Shown here: one piece after another, positions 1-8,287 of the stretch | Numbering within the stretch: the first letter of the stretch is position 1 | Layout: each line of letters starts with the position of its first letter | NCBI RefSeq assembly: GCF_023715325.1 | Contig: NZ_JAMBNX010000010.1 | Coordinates: forward strand, 62,001-126,000 | Length of the DNA stretch: 64,000 bases | DNA from: Agromyces mediolanus | Lineage (GTDB): Bacteria > Actinomycetota > Actinomycetes > Actinomycetales > Microbacteriaceae | Direction: 5' to 3' | The notes under the pieces: model-generated | What the model was told of the DNA's origin: nothing | What the model saw: the letters and a program-made list of their open reading frames with translations, nothing else | Database searches by the model: none | Translations under genes and position numbers: made by a program

Positions 1-11
1 GGCCGGGGCGG

Positions 12-1478
12 CTACGCCCGCAGCTCGGGCAGGCGGATGCCGAAGCGCTCGCGCAGCGCGAGCCGGGCCGCGTACCAGCCGTTCATGCCGTGCACGGCCG
101 GCCCGGGGGGCGTGGATGCGGAGCAGAGATAGACGCCCTCGAGCGGAGTACGCCACGGTGCGCGGGACACGACGGGACGTTTCACGAGCTGCGCGAGCGT
201 CGTCGCCCCGCCGCCGAGGTCCCCGCCGACGAGGTTCGCGTTGCCGCGTTCCAGGGCGACGGCGGAGCTCGCGGCGGAGGCGAGCACGAGGTCCCGGAAG
301 CCGGGCGCGAATCGCTCCACCTCGGCGGTGATGAGCTCGGTCGCGTCGAACGTCGAGCCGGCGGGCACGTGCGTGTACGCCCAGAGCACGTGCTTGCCGG
401 CTGGCGCGCGGCTCGCGTCGAGCACGCTCGGCTGCGTGACGAGCACGAACGGATGCCTCGGCGCGCCGTCCGTGCCGGGCTGACGCCCCGCGGCGACGGC
501 GTTCTCGGCGGCGGCGATCTCGGCGCGGGTGCCGCCGAGGTGCACGGTGGGTGCGAGTCCGACCTCCTCCGCCGCCCAGGGGACGGGGCCGTCGAGCGCG
601 AAGTCGACCTTCGCGACCCCGCTGCCGAAGCGGAACCGGTCGAGCGCGCGCGCGTAGCGCCGGGGCAGTCGGGCGGTGCGGAGCAGGCCCGGCCCGGTGT
701 CGAGCAACACCGCTCGGCTGCGCGGCAGTTCGCCGAGCTCGCGCATGCGGACGCCGGTCTCGATGCGCCCGCCGAGACGGCGGAGCTCGGCCGCGAGCGC
801 GTCGGCGATGCGCTGCGACCCGCCCTCGGGATAGCCCCAGCCGGCGGCATGGCCGTGCGCGGCGAGGAGGAGCCCTGCGCCCGCCGAGGCGAGGTTCGGC
901 AGGCGCCCGGCGGCGTGCGCGACGACCCCGGTGAAGAGTGCGGCGGCGACGGGGCCGACGAATCGGGAGCTCCACAGACTGGTGCCCTGATCGACCGCCC
1001 TGGCACCGAAACGCAGCGCGGCGACGGGGTCGCGCGGCATCCGGAGCAGCTGGGAGCCGGTGAAGTCGACGACCCCGTCGATGCGGGAGACGAGCGGGGC
1101 GAGGAGCCGTCGCCACTGGCCGCCGTCGGCGCCGAGTCCGGCGATCGTGCGGTCGAGCTCGCGCCAGGCGAGCCCCGCCCCGCCGCCGGGGATCGGGTGG
1201 GCGTAGGAGAGCTCGGGCACGATCCAGCGCACACCCCGGTCGGCGCCGGCCTCGCCGAGCAGGCCGAGCTCACGGAGCACGGGCGAGGCGAGGGCCGCGG
1301 GATGCACCGCCGAGCCGACGTCGTGGCGGAACCCGGGCAGGGTGAGTTCGGCGGTGCGGGTCGCCCCGCCGATCGTGTTCTCCGCCTCGAGCAGGAGCAC
1401 GTCGAGCCCGGCGCGCGCGGCCACGACGGCGGCGACGAGCCCGTTCGGCCCGCTGCCGACGACGGTGACGTCGGTCAT
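12..1478 (-). CDS. FAD-dependent oxidoreductase, phytoene desaturase/CrtI-like
   Basis: This 488-residue protein has an N-terminal FAD-binding Rossmann fold (GSGPNGLVAA near residue 8, acidic LLLEAE at the end of strand 2, then GGATRT) and the C-terminal GPAVHGMNGW segment typical of the phytoene desaturase/retinol saturase-like amine oxidase superfamily. Members oxidise or saturate isoprenoid-like or unknown substrates; the substrate here cannot be told, and no carotenoid genes are nearby. The ATG lies one base after the stop of the upstream Nudix gene, so the two are probably cotranscribed. Full length for the family. Confidence 0.85.
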   Translation of the reverse strand: MTDVTVVGSGPNGLVAAVVAARAGLDVLLLEAENTIGGATRTAELTLPGFRHDVGSAVHPAALASPVLRELGLLGEAGADRGVRWIVPELSYAHPIPGGGAGLAWRELDRTIAGLGADGGQWRRLLAPLVSRIDGVVDFTGSQLLRMPRDPVAALRFGARAVDQGTSLWSSRFVGPVAAALFTGVVAHAAGRLPNLASAGAGLLLAAHGHAAGWGYPEGGSQRIADALAAELRRLGGRIETGVRMRELGELPRSRAVLLDTGPGLLRTARLPRRYARALDRFRFGSGVAKVDFALDGPVPWAAEEVGLAPTVHLGGTRAEIAAAENAVAAGRQPGTDGAPRHPFVLVTQPSVLDASRAPAGKHVLWAYTHVPAGSTFDATELITAEVERFAPGFRDLVLASAASSAVALERGNANLVGGDLGGGATTLAQLVKRPVVSRAPWRTPLEGVYLCSASTPPGPAVHGMNGWYAARLALRERFGIRLPELRA

Positions 1479-1479
1479 C

Positions 1480-2265
1480 TCAGAAGGCCGAGACGTACTG
1501 CCAGGGCAGGCCGGTCATGACGAGCCGGTGCCTCGGGCCGTCGGCCCCCGCGCCGTGCTCGGCGCCGTCGACGGCGAAGTAGGCCGCGTCCTCCTGCCAG
1601 AGGATCGTCGTGCCGGCCTCGTCGAAGCGCCCGGCGAAGCGGTGCAGCTCGCGCTGACGGAACCGGGTGAGCGCGGCGTCGACGGATCGTTCTGCGGCGA
1701 GCCCGTGCAGGGTGACCCAGGTGGGCGGCCAGAGCGTCATCGCCCCCGCGGCGTGGCGGTCGAGCGCCTCGGCCGGACGGATCCAGGCGACGGCCACGAG
1801 CTCCTCGGGCGCCGGGCGCAGCTCGCCGTCGGGCATGCGGGCGGCGAAGAAGGTCGTCACCAGCCGCTTCTGCGCGATCATCGGCGGTACCCAGTGCGAG
1901 AACGCGACGAGCTCGCCGGGATCGATCTCGATGCCGATCTCCTCGCGGGTCTCGCGCACCGCAGCCCGGCGGGCGCTCTCGACGTCGTCGATCGTCTGCC
2001 CGTGGGCGTCGGCCGGATCGACGGCCCCGCCCGGGAACACCCAGGCGCCGCGGAACGAGCCGCGGTCGTGCGGGCGCTCGGCGAGGAGCACCTCGAGGCC
2101 GAGTTCGCCGTCGCGCAGCAGCACGACGGTCGCGGCGGCGCCGAGGGCGGGCAGCGCGGCCGGCGGCGCGGGCGGCGGCGCGGGCGTGGCCGTGGGAACG
2201 GCGGCAGCAGGCGGGGCTTCGGGCGGAGCGGTGCTGGCCGGCACCTGGTCGTTCAGGGCGTCCAT
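1480..2265 (-). CDS. Nudix hydrolase with Ala/Pro-rich N-terminal tail
   Basis: 261 residues. The Nudix box is visible as FPGGAVDPAD followed by RETREEIGIE, with the REXXEEXG core intact and a longer than usual insert between its halves. This predicts hydrolysis of a nucleoside diphosphate linked to another moiety. Residues about 8-40 are low-complexity Ala/Pro. A TAGGCT -10 box stands six bases before the ATG, implying a leaderless mRNA and supporting this start despite the odd tail. It lies divergent from an MBL-fold hydrolase, an arrangement I recall as common in Actinobacteria; substrate unknown. Confidence 0.85.
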   Translation of the reverse strand: MDALNDQVPASTAPPEAPPAAAVPTATPAPPPAPPAALPALGAAATVVLLRDGELGLEVLLAERPHDRGSFRGAWVFPGGAVDPADAHGQTIDDVESARRAAVRETREEIGIEIDPGELVAFSHWVPPMIAQKRLVTTFFAARMPDGELRPAPEELVAVAWIRPAEALDRHAAGAMTLWPPTWVTLHGLAAERSVDAALTRFRQRELHRFAGRFDEAGTTILWQEDAAYFAVDGAEHGAGADGPRHRLVMTGLPWQYVSAF

Positions 2266-2271
2266 GCCGAC

Positions 2272-2277
2272 AGCCTA
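2272..2277 (-). promoter_or_regulatory. -10 box of leaderless promoter (Nudix gene)
   Basis: On the minus strand TAGGCT is followed by six bases and then the ATG at 2265, so transcription should start at the start codon itself. It is only 19 bases from the divergent -10 box at 2297. Confidence 0.6.
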
Positions 2278-2296
2278 TGCCCGCACGCCGCGCGGG

Positions 2297-2302
2297 TACA
2301 CT
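2297..2302 (+). promoter_or_regulatory. -10 box of leaderless promoter (MBL-fold gene)
   Basis: TACACT is followed by six bases and then GTG at 2309, the same spacing as at the other leaderless starts in this window. It decides the start of the MBL-fold gene. Confidence 0.6.
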
Positions 2303-2308
2303 GCCTGC

Positions 2309-3112
2309 GTGAGCGAGCGGAATCGGGCGGACGGCGAGCGGGCGAGCGAGGAGGCGACGGTCCTGCTGGCGCCGAACGCCGGACCGATGACCCTCGACGG
2401 GACGAACAGCTACGTGCTCCGGACGCCCGGTTCGCCGAGCGCGATCGTCGTCGACCCGGGCCCGGACGACCCGGCGCACCTCGCCCGTCTCGCCGCGGCC
2501 GGACCGGTCGAGCTCGTGCTGATCACGCACCACCACGCCGATCACGTCGCCGGCGCCGCGGCCTTCGCCGCGCTCGTCGGCGCGCCGACGCGAGCGTTCG
2601 ACCCGGAGTTCTGCATCGGGGCGGAGCCGCTCGTCGACGGTGAGACGGTGCGGGCGGCGGGGCTCTCGCTCGAGGTGCTGCATACCCCGGGGCACACCGC
2701 AGACTCCGCCTGCTTCCTCGTGCACGGCGCGGCCGGGCCGGCGATGCTCACGGGCGACACGATCCTCGGCCGCGGCACGACGATCATCGCGGATCCCGAC
2801 GGCGCGCTCGGCCCGTATCTCGCCTCGCTCGAGCGGCTGCGGGCGCTCGCGGGACCGGCGGACGGCCCGGTGCCGGCGCTGCCCGCCCACGGCCCGGTGC
2901 TGCCGGACCTCGTGGCGATCTGCGACGCGTACCTCGCGCACCGGGCGGAGCGTCTGGCCCAGGTGCGTGCGGCGCTCGCGGAACTCGGCGCGGACGCCTC
3001 GGCCGAGGCGGTCACGGACCTCGTCTACCACGACACGGATGCCTCGGTCCGCCAGGCGGCCGAGGCATCCGTCCGTGCGCAGCTCGCCCACCTTCGTGGC
3101 GGGCGGAGCTGA
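2309..3112 (+). CDS. MBL-fold metallo-hydrolase (LACTB2-like)
   Basis: 267 residues from a GTG start chosen because TACACT lies six bases before it. The zinc-binding motif THHHADHVAG (HxHxDH) is near residue 75, followed by HTPGHTADSACF and GDTILGRGT, which supply the further metal ligands. The family is related to human LACTB2 and glyoxalase II-like hydrolases; the C-terminal part (AHRAERLAQV..., TDLVYHDTD) fits the LACTB2 winged-helix tail. Substrate not deducible. The 3' end contains an 11-bp-armed inverted repeat (3038-3070) formed by GGATGCCTCGG and its complement inside coding sequence. Confidence 0.85.
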   Translation: MSERNRADGERASEEATVLLAPNAGPMTLDGTNSYVLRTPGSPSAIVVDPGPDDPAHLARLAAAGPVELVLITHHHADHVAGAAAFAALVGAPTRAFDPEFCIGAEPLVDGETVRAAGLSLEVLHTPGHTADSACFLVHGAAGPAMLTGDTILGRGTTIIADPDGALGPYLASLERLRALAGPADGPVPALPAHGPVLPDLVAICDAYLAHRAERLAQVRAALAELGADASAEAVTDLVYHDTDASVRQAAEASVRAQLAHLRGGRS

Positions 3113-3118
3113 GCCGCG

Positions 3119-3691
3119 CTACTTGACGAGCGCGAAGCCGGCGGTCCAGGAGATGCGCTCCTGCACCGCGAGGGTGAGCTGGAGGAAGCCGATCGACTCG
3201 AGCTCGCGGGCCCGGGCGAGGCTGCCGGCGTCGACGGCCTCGAGGCCGCCCGCACGCACGACCTCGGCGAGCGCGGCCTTCGCCGATTCGTCGTCTCCGG
3301 CGATGAGCACGGTGGTGGGCGCGGCGCCGCCGACGGTCTTCGACGCGAGGGTCGCGGCGAAGTTGGTGTTGAAGGCCTTCAGCACCTTCGAGGCGGGCAG
3401 CGCCGCGGCGAGCTCGGCCGCGGCGGAGCCGTCGGAGGGCACGACCAGGCGGTCGAAGGTCGAGAAGTCAAGCGGGTTCGTGAGGTCGACGACGATCTTG
3501 CCGGCGAGGGCGTCGCGGTGGCGTTCGACGATCTCGGCGAGCGAGGGGTAGGGCACGGCGAGGACGACGATCTCGCCCGTGATGGTGCTCGCCTCGCGGC
3601 CGATCACCTCGACCGAGTTGCCGCCCGCGGCGACGATCGCGCCGATCGCACTGCCCATGTTGCCGCTGCCGATGATGCTGACCGTGGTCAT
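3119..3691 (-). CDS. NADPH-dependent F420 reductase-like NAD(P)-binding protein
   Basis: 190 residues. Starts at the ATG at 3691, preceded by AGGAA; an upstream in-frame ATG at 3739 lies inside the operator and is unlikely. The N-terminus SIIGSGNMGSAIG is a dinucleotide-binding GxGxxG motif, and VLAVPYPSLAEIV plus VVDLTNPLDF match the F420H2:NADP oxidoreductase / pyrroline-5-carboxylate reductase-like fold. Whether it uses F420 or only NADP cannot be decided. It is divergent from a MarR regulator whose operators overlap its promoter, so repression is likely relieved by a small molecule or oxidant. Confidence 0.8.
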   Translation of the reverse strand: MTTVSIIGSGNMGSAIGAIVAAGGNSVEVIGREASTITGEIVVLAVPYPSLAEIVERHRDALAGKIVVDLTNPLDFSTFDRLVVPSDGSAAAELAAALPASKVLKAFNTNFAATLASKTVGGAAPTTVLIAGDDESAKAALAEVVRAGGLEAVDAGSLARARELESIGFLQLTLAVQERISWTAGFALVK

Positions 3692-3726
3692 TGCCGTTCC
3701 TTCCGGGCGTCGGTGCGACGCCATTA

Positions 3727-3775
3727 GTTGTTCCAACAACCAACACCATACGCTGATTCAGTTGTTGCGTCAACT
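3727..3775. promoter_or_regulatory. Paired inverted repeats, MarR operators
   Basis: Two inverted repeats sit between the divergent genes: GTTGTTCCAACAAC (3727-3740, 6-bp arms, 2-base centre) and AGTTGTTGCGTCAACT (3760-3775, 5-bp arms). Both contain a GTTG...CAAC core and overlap promoters in both directions, as expected for autoregulation by the MarR protein at 3795. Confidence 0.6.
3745..3773 (-). promoter_or_regulatory. Promoter of the F420-type reductase gene
   Basis: Minus strand: TTGACG (3768-3773), 17-base spacer, TATGGT (3745-3750). This is a near-consensus sigma-70-type promoter. Its -35 box lies inside the second inverted repeat and its -10 box abuts the first one. Confidence 0.6.
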
Positions 3776-3782
3776 ATTGCGG

Positions 3783-3788
3783 TAGACT
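3783..3788 (+). promoter_or_regulatory. -10 box of leaderless promoter (MarR gene)
   Basis: TAGACT followed by six bases and the ATG at 3795. The start of transcription should coincide with the start codon; a weak TTGTTG lies 15 bases upstream. Confidence 0.55.
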
Positions 3789-3794
3789 CGGACC

Positions 3795-4313
3795 ATGACC
3801 GACCCGACCCCTTGGCTCTCGCCCGAGGAATCCGCCGCCTGGGTGCGTCTCGTCGCGGTCGCCGAGCTGTTGCCGACCGCGCTCGACGCGCAGCTCGGCA
3901 CCGACGTCGGGCTCACCCACTTCGAGTACGTGACGCTCATGTCGCTCGCGGGCGCCCCCGAGCGCACGATGCGCATGACCGCCCTCGCCTCCCTCACGAA
4001 CGCGACGCTCCCCCGGCTCTCGCACGTCATGCGCCGGCTCGAGGCGCGCGAGCTCGTGCGCCGCTTCCCCTGCCCCGAAGACCGCCGGGCGACGAACGCG
4101 ACCATCACCGACGCCGGCCTCGCGCTGCTCGAAGCAGCAGCGCCCGGCCACGTGCGCACCGTGCGGCGGAACGTGCTCGACGCCCTCACGCCCGCACAGC
4201 TCGAACAGCTCTACGACATCGCCGGCGCGGTGCTCGGCAAGCTCGACCCCGAGCAGCGGCTGAACGCCACCTCGTGCCAGTTCAGCGAGGGTCCGCGCAC
4301 GCGGATCGCCTAG
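3795..4313 (+). CDS. MarR-family transcriptional regulator
   Basis: 172 residues with the MarR winged-helix layout: dimerisation helix (residues 15-40), LTHFEYVTLMSL, the recognition region NATLPRLSHVMRRLEARELV (about 65-85) and the wing CPEDRRATNATITDAG (about 92-108). No cysteine near the N-terminus indicates the thiol-oxidation type, so the signal may be a ligand. It is divergent from the F420-type reductase, its probable target, with two operators between them. A strong terminator follows at 4338. Confidence 0.9.
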   Translation: MTDPTPWLSPEESAAWVRLVAVAELLPTALDAQLGTDVGLTHFEYVTLMSLAGAPERTMRMTALASLTNATLPRLSHVMRRLEARELVRRFPCPEDRRATNATITDAGLALLEAAAPGHVRTVRRNVLDALTPAQLEQLYDIAGAVLGKLDPEQRLNATSCQFSEGPRTRIA

Positions 4314-4337
4314 CGCCGCCGCACCCGGAACGACGAT

Positions 4338-4368
4338 GCCCGCCCCGGGACGGATCACCGGGGCGGGC
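4338..4368. terminator. Bidirectional hairpin terminator
   Basis: Perfect 11-bp stem GCCCGCCCCGG / CCGGGGCGGGC with a 9-base loop between the convergent MarR and DUF1540 genes. No T-tract, as usual in this GC range. Confidence 0.6.
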
Positions 4369-4408
4369 GGTTCGTGGCGGTGCGGCAGCGCACCGGGCGG
4401 AGCGGCGC

Positions 4409-4711
4409 TCAGCGCACCTCGTAGGTGAGGCAGTCGGCGTCGTCGGCACCGGCGCCGATGCGGACGGCCGGGGCACTGCACTCGAGCTGCTCGTTGTGGA
4501 TGCACTCCGCGCGCTGGCAGGCGCCGACGTGCGTGACGACCTTGTCGAGCCCGCCCTTCGCGCTCAGCGGGATGAAGGTCGCGCACTCGGCGTCGCCGAC
4601 CGAGCCGCCGATGGTGACGGCCGCGGCGTGGCAGTGCGAATGATCGTTGTAGGAGCAGCCGGCCACCGAACACTCGGTGACGCGGGGCAGCTCGTCGAGG
4701 GTCATGCTCAT
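4409..4711 (-). CDS. Tandem DUF1540 cysteine-rich protein
   Basis: 100 residues made of two repeats of a Cys-rich unit (CSVAGCSYNDHSHCHAAAV...DAECATF and CQRAECIHNEQLECSAPAV...DADCLTY), each with four or five cysteines spaced as in DUF1540, a small probable metal-binding module of unknown function. The repeats cover residues 14-46 and 65-97. The start is the ATG at 4711, preceded by ACGGAGG. The gene stands alone; iron or redox roles are only suggested by its composition and by the iron-box-like site at 4813 on its upstream side. Confidence 0.85.
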   Translation of the reverse strand: MSMTLDELPRVTECSVAGCSYNDHSHCHAAAVTIGGSVGDAECATFIPLSAKGGLDKVVTHVGACQRAECIHNEQLECSAPAVRIGAGADDADCLTYEVR

Positions 4712-4812
4712 GTCGGCCTCCGTCGTCTCGTTGCGGGCGATGCTACTCCGGCGAGTCGCCTCCCGCCACGCATTTGCCCGCGTTTTTCCGCAGATCAGAC
4801 GAGATTTCTTGC

Positions 4813-4831
4813 TTAGGATTGCCTCACCTTG
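4813..4831. promoter_or_regulatory. Possible DtxR/IdeR iron box
   Basis: TTAGGATTGCCTCACCTTG matches the iron-box consensus TTAGGTTAGGCTAACCTAA at about 14 of 19 positions. It lies between the divergent DUF1540 and PHP genes. Weaker than the box at 17114. Confidence 0.35.
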
Positions 4832-4906
4832 CCGGGGTTCGCCCCGCTGCACGGACCGTCGCGGAGGGGGTTCCGCGGCGCCGCCCTCGGCGCGAGGATG
4901 GGAGGC

Positions 4907-5938
4907 ATGGATGCCGCCGCCGCGCTCGACGAGATCGCCCTGCTGCTCGAACGCGGACTGGCGAATCCGTACAAGGCCAAAGCCTTCCGGCGCGCCTCCG
5001 CCGCGATCGCGGACCTCGACGCCGACGAGCTCTCCCGACGCATCGCCGACGGCTCCCTGCGCCGCACCTCGGGCATCGGCGACACGAGCTACACGGTCAT
5101 CGCGGAGGCCGCCGAAGGGCAGGTGCCCGGCTACCTCGCCGAGCTCCGCGCCAAGCTCGGCGGCGGCGAGGCCGAGAGCCCGCTCCGGCGCGAACTCCGC
5201 GGCGACCTGCACAGCCACACCGACTGGTCCGACGGCACCACGAGCCTGCCGGTCATGGCCGCGGCGGCCCGCGACGCCGGGCTCGAGTACCTCGTCGTCA
5301 CCGACCACTCGCCGAGCCTCCGCGTCGCGAACGGGCTGAGCGCCGAGCGCCTCGAGACCCAGCTCGAGCTCGTCGAAGCCCTCGACACCGGGCACGGCGA
5401 GCGCGACGGGGGCCTCGGCATCCGCCTCGTCCCCGGCATCGAGGTCGACATCCTGGCCCGCGGCGAGCTCGACCAGCGCGACGAGCTCCTCGGCCGGCTC
5501 GGCATCGTGGTCGGCAGCGTGCACTCGAAGCTCCGGATGCCCGCCGAGGAGATGACGCCGCGGATGCTCCGTGCCATCGCGCACCCGCGCCTGAACGTGC
5601 TCGGCCACTGCACCGGGCGGCTCGTGCGGGGTTCCCGCGGCACCCGCCCGCAGTCGGACTTCGACGCGCGCGCCGTGTTCGCCGCCTGCGCCGAGCACGG
5701 CGTCGCCGTCGAGATCAACTCCCGCCCGGAGCGCGAGGACCCGCCGGACGAGCTCATCGCCCTCGCACTCGACGCCGGCTGCCTGTTCTCGATCGACAGC
5801 GACGCGCACGCGCCCGGGCACTTCGCCTTCCTCGGGCTCGGCGCCGCGCGGGCGGAGCGGGCCGGCGTGCCCGCCGAACGCATCGTGAACACCTGGCCGC
5901 TCGAGCGGCTGCTCGCCTGGGCGCACGACGAGCGCTGA
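4907..5938 (+). CDS. PHP-domain phosphoesterase with N-terminal helix-hairpin-helix region
   Basis: 343 residues from the ATG at 4907; an ATG nine bases upstream is an alternative. Residues 1-90 (ERGLANPYKAKAFRRAS, SGIGDTSYTVIAEAAEG) resemble the HhH N-terminus of family X DNA polymerases, and residues 100-340 are a PHP domain with the metal motifs GDLHSHTDWSDG, VTDHSPS, PGIEVDIL, GSVHSKL and IDSDAHAPGH. This is the common stand-alone PHP protein of Actinobacteria, in effect the polymerase X C-terminal half without polymerase. A phosphoesterase or histidinol-phosphatase-like activity is likely; substrate unknown. Confidence 0.85.
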   Translation: MDAAAALDEIALLLERGLANPYKAKAFRRASAAIADLDADELSRRIADGSLRRTSGIGDTSYTVIAEAAEGQVPGYLAELRAKLGGGEAESPLRRELRGDLHSHTDWSDGTTSLPVMAAAARDAGLEYLVVTDHSPSLRVANGLSAERLETQLELVEALDTGHGERDGGLGIRLVPGIEVDILARGELDQRDELLGRLGIVVGSVHSKLRMPAEEMTPRMLRAIAHPRLNVLGHCTGRLVRGSRGTRPQSDFDARAVFAACAEHGVAVEINSRPEREDPPDELIALALDAGCLFSIDSDAHAPGHFAFLGLGAARAERAGVPAERIVNTWPLERLLAWAHDER

Positions 5939-5944
5939 GCCCGC

Positions 5945-6100
5945 TCAGGCGGGCGGCTGCTCCGGGTCGAGGCTCGCCAACTGGTCCTCCTCGACGGCGT
6001 TGTCGGCCTCGAGCTCGTCGAGCTCCTCGCCCTCGTGCGGCTCCAGCTCCTGCGCTTCCGGTTCGCTCCGGTCGTCGTCGGGGGAGTTCCTGTCGGTCAT
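5945..6100 (-). CDS. Small acidic protein of unknown function
   Basis: 51 residues starting at the ATG at 6100, preceded by AAAGGAG. About 40 percent of residues are Asp or Glu (for example HEGEELDELEADNAVEEDQ) and there is no hydrophobic segment or recognised domain. It is probably an intrinsically disordered cytoplasmic protein. Convergent with the PHP gene, with only six bases between the stop codons. Confidence 0.6.
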   Translation of the reverse strand: MTDRNSPDDDRSEPEAQELEPHEGEELDELEADNAVEEDQLASLDPEQPPA

Positions 6101-6255
6101 GGGCGTCGCTCCTTTCTGCGGCGGGCGCGGGCATCCGACGTCCATCTTCGGCCTCAGCACCGTTCTCGATCAATGGCTTGACGGCGTATCTGCACTCTGA
6201 TGTGGACATCGCCAATGCGCTCGTGTACGGTCTCCGCGATTCGCTACCACCCGAT

Positions 6256-6271
6256 TTGAGAACGTTCTCAA
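6256..6271. promoter_or_regulatory. Perfect 16-bp LacI-type operator
   Basis: TTGAGAACGTTCTCAA is a perfect palindrome with the central CG typical of LacI/GalR operators, 45 bases before the LacI start codon. It most likely mediates autoregulation of the LacI-ABC-hydrolase operon. Confidence 0.75.
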
Positions 6272-6315
6272 CCTTGACCACGGTCGTTCGCTTTCAGACT
6301 CAGAGGAGAGCCCTG

Positions 6316-7338
6316 ATGAGCCACAGAGCCACACTGCACGATGTCGCGGCGCAGGCCGGCGTATCCGTCGCCTCCGCGTCCCGTGCCCTCATCGGCGGCT
6401 CGGCCAGTCTCGAGATGATCAGCAAGGTTCGTCGTGCCGCAAAACAGCTCGGCTACGTGCCCGACGCAACGGCTCGATCGCTCCGGATGGGCGGCACCAG
6501 ACAGGTCGTGTTCGCTGTGGATGACATCGGAAACCTCAACTACGTCGCGATGCTTCGAGCGATCGAACACGAGTTCACCGGCGCAGGAATTCGACTGAAC
6601 GTGACGGCCACCGGACGCTCGGAGCGGCAGACGCTCGACCTCGTGCGCAGCATGAACTCCGGCGCGGGAGATGGGCTGATCATCTCTCCCCTCCGCGTGA
6701 CGCCTGCTCTGCGTCGCGCTCTCCTCGAAACGGTCGTCCCGGTCGTCGTCATCGGATCGTTGCACCGTGACGTGGCGATCGATGTCGTCAGCGTCGACTC
6801 GGCTCTTGCCGTAGAACTGGCGGTGGCACACCTCGTAGCGACCGGACGCCGACGGATCGCGTTCCTCAACGGCCCGCTCGACACGCATCCTGGGGCATCC
6901 AGACGCCGTGGGTACCTTGCCGGCCTTGCCGCGGCCGGCATGACTCCAGACGAATCGGTCGTCGAGGTCGCCGACGACTTCACGATCGAGGCCGGGCGCA
7001 GATCCACTGCCCTGCTCATCGAGCGGCGGCCCTCGAACACCTTCGACGCGATCGTCGCTGCCAACGATCTGCTCGCCGTCGGCGCGATCAGTACCTGCCT
7101 GGCGAGCGGCGTCGGCGTGCCCGACGAGGTGGCCGTGACCGGCATCGACGACACGGAGTTCGCCGCAAGCTACAACCCCTCGATCACGAGCGTCTCGATC
7201 GGATCGGCCGAGCGCGGCAAACGCGCCGCCAGACTCCTGCTGGAACGATTTGCTGAGCCGACCCTCGCTCCCCGCACATCCGCAGTGCACCCGTCACTCA
7301 TCGCCCGCGCATCGACCGGGGTGACCCGTGGCGCTTGA
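6316..7338 (+). CDS. LacI-family transcriptional regulator
   Basis: 340 residues. The N-terminal helix-turn-helix ATLHDVAAQAGVSVASASRAL and hinge helix GYVPDATARSLRMG are canonical, followed by a periplasmic-binding-protein-like effector domain (residues 60-335). First gene of an operon with a sugar-type ABC importer and an ADP-ribosylglycohydrolase, so the effector is presumably the imported glycoside. Start at 6316 with AGGAGAG upstream. GC and third-position use are visibly lower than in flanking genes across the whole operon, which suggests acquisition by transfer. Confidence 0.92.
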   Translation: MSHRATLHDVAAQAGVSVASASRALIGGSASLEMISKVRRAAKQLGYVPDATARSLRMGGTRQVVFAVDDIGNLNYVAMLRAIEHEFTGAGIRLNVTATGRSERQTLDLVRSMNSGAGDGLIISPLRVTPALRRALLETVVPVVVIGSLHRDVAIDVVSVDSALAVELAVAHLVATGRRRIAFLNGPLDTHPGASRRRGYLAGLAAAGMTPDESVVEVADDFTIEAGRRSTALLIERRPSNTFDAIVAANDLLAVGAISTCLASGVGVPDEVAVTGIDDTEFAASYNPSITSVSIGSAERGKRAARLLLERFAEPTLAPRTSAVHPSLIARASTGVTRGA

Positions 7339-8287
7339 TCTCCAACGGCGAGCGACGAACCTGGACGCCTCCGATCCGGCGTCCGACATCCGCACCACCC
7401 GACGGCGACCGAAGCGGCCGAGCAGGTCTGGCGAGACATTGATGCTCCTGCTCCCCGCGCTCATTCCAGTCCTCTTGCTCAGTGTCTATCCGCTGGTGCA
7501 CGGCATCGTCCTGGGATTCACGGATGCACAAGCCGGATACAACCGGCCGGTTCACTTCAATGGGATCGAGAACTATGCGCGGCTCATGAGCAACGAGCTT
7601 TTCTGGTCCTCATTCCGTGTGGGGGTCATTTGGGCGCTCTCGGTCACGGTTCTGCAGTTCCTGGCGGCGCTTGGCCTGGCACTCCTGCTCAACCAGAACC
7701 TCCGATTCCGGGGCGCTGCCCGTGTGCTCGCTCTCATACCGTGGGCCATCCCACCGGTCATCATCGCGATCATCTGGCGCCTGATGCTCAATCCGACCGC
7801 TGGACCGGTGAACAGCGCGTTGGCCGCAGTCGGCCTCCCCCACGACATCAACTGGCTCGGTGACCCGACCTTCGCGCTCCCCGCCGTGATCGTGGTGGGA
7901 GTCTGGGCCGGAATGCCGCAGACGACGGTGGTCCTCCTTGCCGGGCTCCAGAACGTCCGAAGCGATCTTCACGAGGCTGCGGCGCTCGATGGCGCAGGAG
8001 CTCTGCGGCGGTTCTGGCACGTCACTCTTCCCTCGCTTCGCCCCGTCATCTTCGCGATCACCACACTCGACTTCATCTGGAACTTCAACCAGTTCGCCCT
8101 GGTCTACGTCCTGACCGCCGGAGGGCCGGGCGGACAGACGATGCTGCCGATGCTCTTCGCGTACAACGAGGCATTCAAGTACGGCAACTTCGGGTACGCC
8201 TCCGCCATGGGGAACGTGATGGTCGTCCTGATCGCACTCACCCTCGTCTTCTACCTCCGCCACCAGGCAAAGGAACGTCAGTCATGA
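7328..8287 (+). CDS. Sugar ABC transporter permease, MalF-type
   Basis: 319 residues with about six membrane helices and the EAA loop EAAALDGAGALRRFWHVTLPSLRPV (residues 218-242) that contacts the ATPase. Starts with GTG at 7328, overlapping the LacI stop by 11 bases, so translation is coupled. A 45-residue polar N-terminus (RRPKRPSRSGE) precedes the first helix. No ATPase gene is encoded in this operon, so it must share an ATPase such as MsiK/MsmK from elsewhere in the genome. Confidence 0.92.
   Translation: MALDLQRRATNLDASDPASDIRTTRRRPKRPSRSGETLMLLLPALIPVLLLSVYPLVHGIVLGFTDAQAGYNRPVHFNGIENYARLMSNELFWSSFRVGVIWALSVTVLQFLAALGLALLLNQNLRFRGAARVLALIPWAIPPVIIAIIWRLMLNPTAGPVNSALAAVGLPHDINWLGDPTFALPAVIVVGVWAGMPQTTVVLLAGLQNVRSDLHEAAALDGAGALRRFWHVTLPSLRPVIFAITTLDFIWNFNQFALVYVLTAGGPGGQTMLPMLFAYNEAFKYGNFGYASAMGNVMVVLIALTLVFYLRHQAKERQS

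Noticed and set aside
90..1520. 476-codon open frame antisense to the FAD oxidoreductase
   Set aside because: Typical shadow frame of high-GC DNA: Arg/Gly/Ala/Glu-rich, no domain, no RBS. The same holds for the long antisense or alternate frames at 21611-24373, 28863-30803, 14657-16720 and 41905-43587.
3119..3739. Longer form of the F420-type reductase starting at 3739
   Set aside because: That ATG lies within the MarR operator and upstream of the predicted transcription start. The ATG at 3691 has an AGGAA and begins the Rossmann fold directly.
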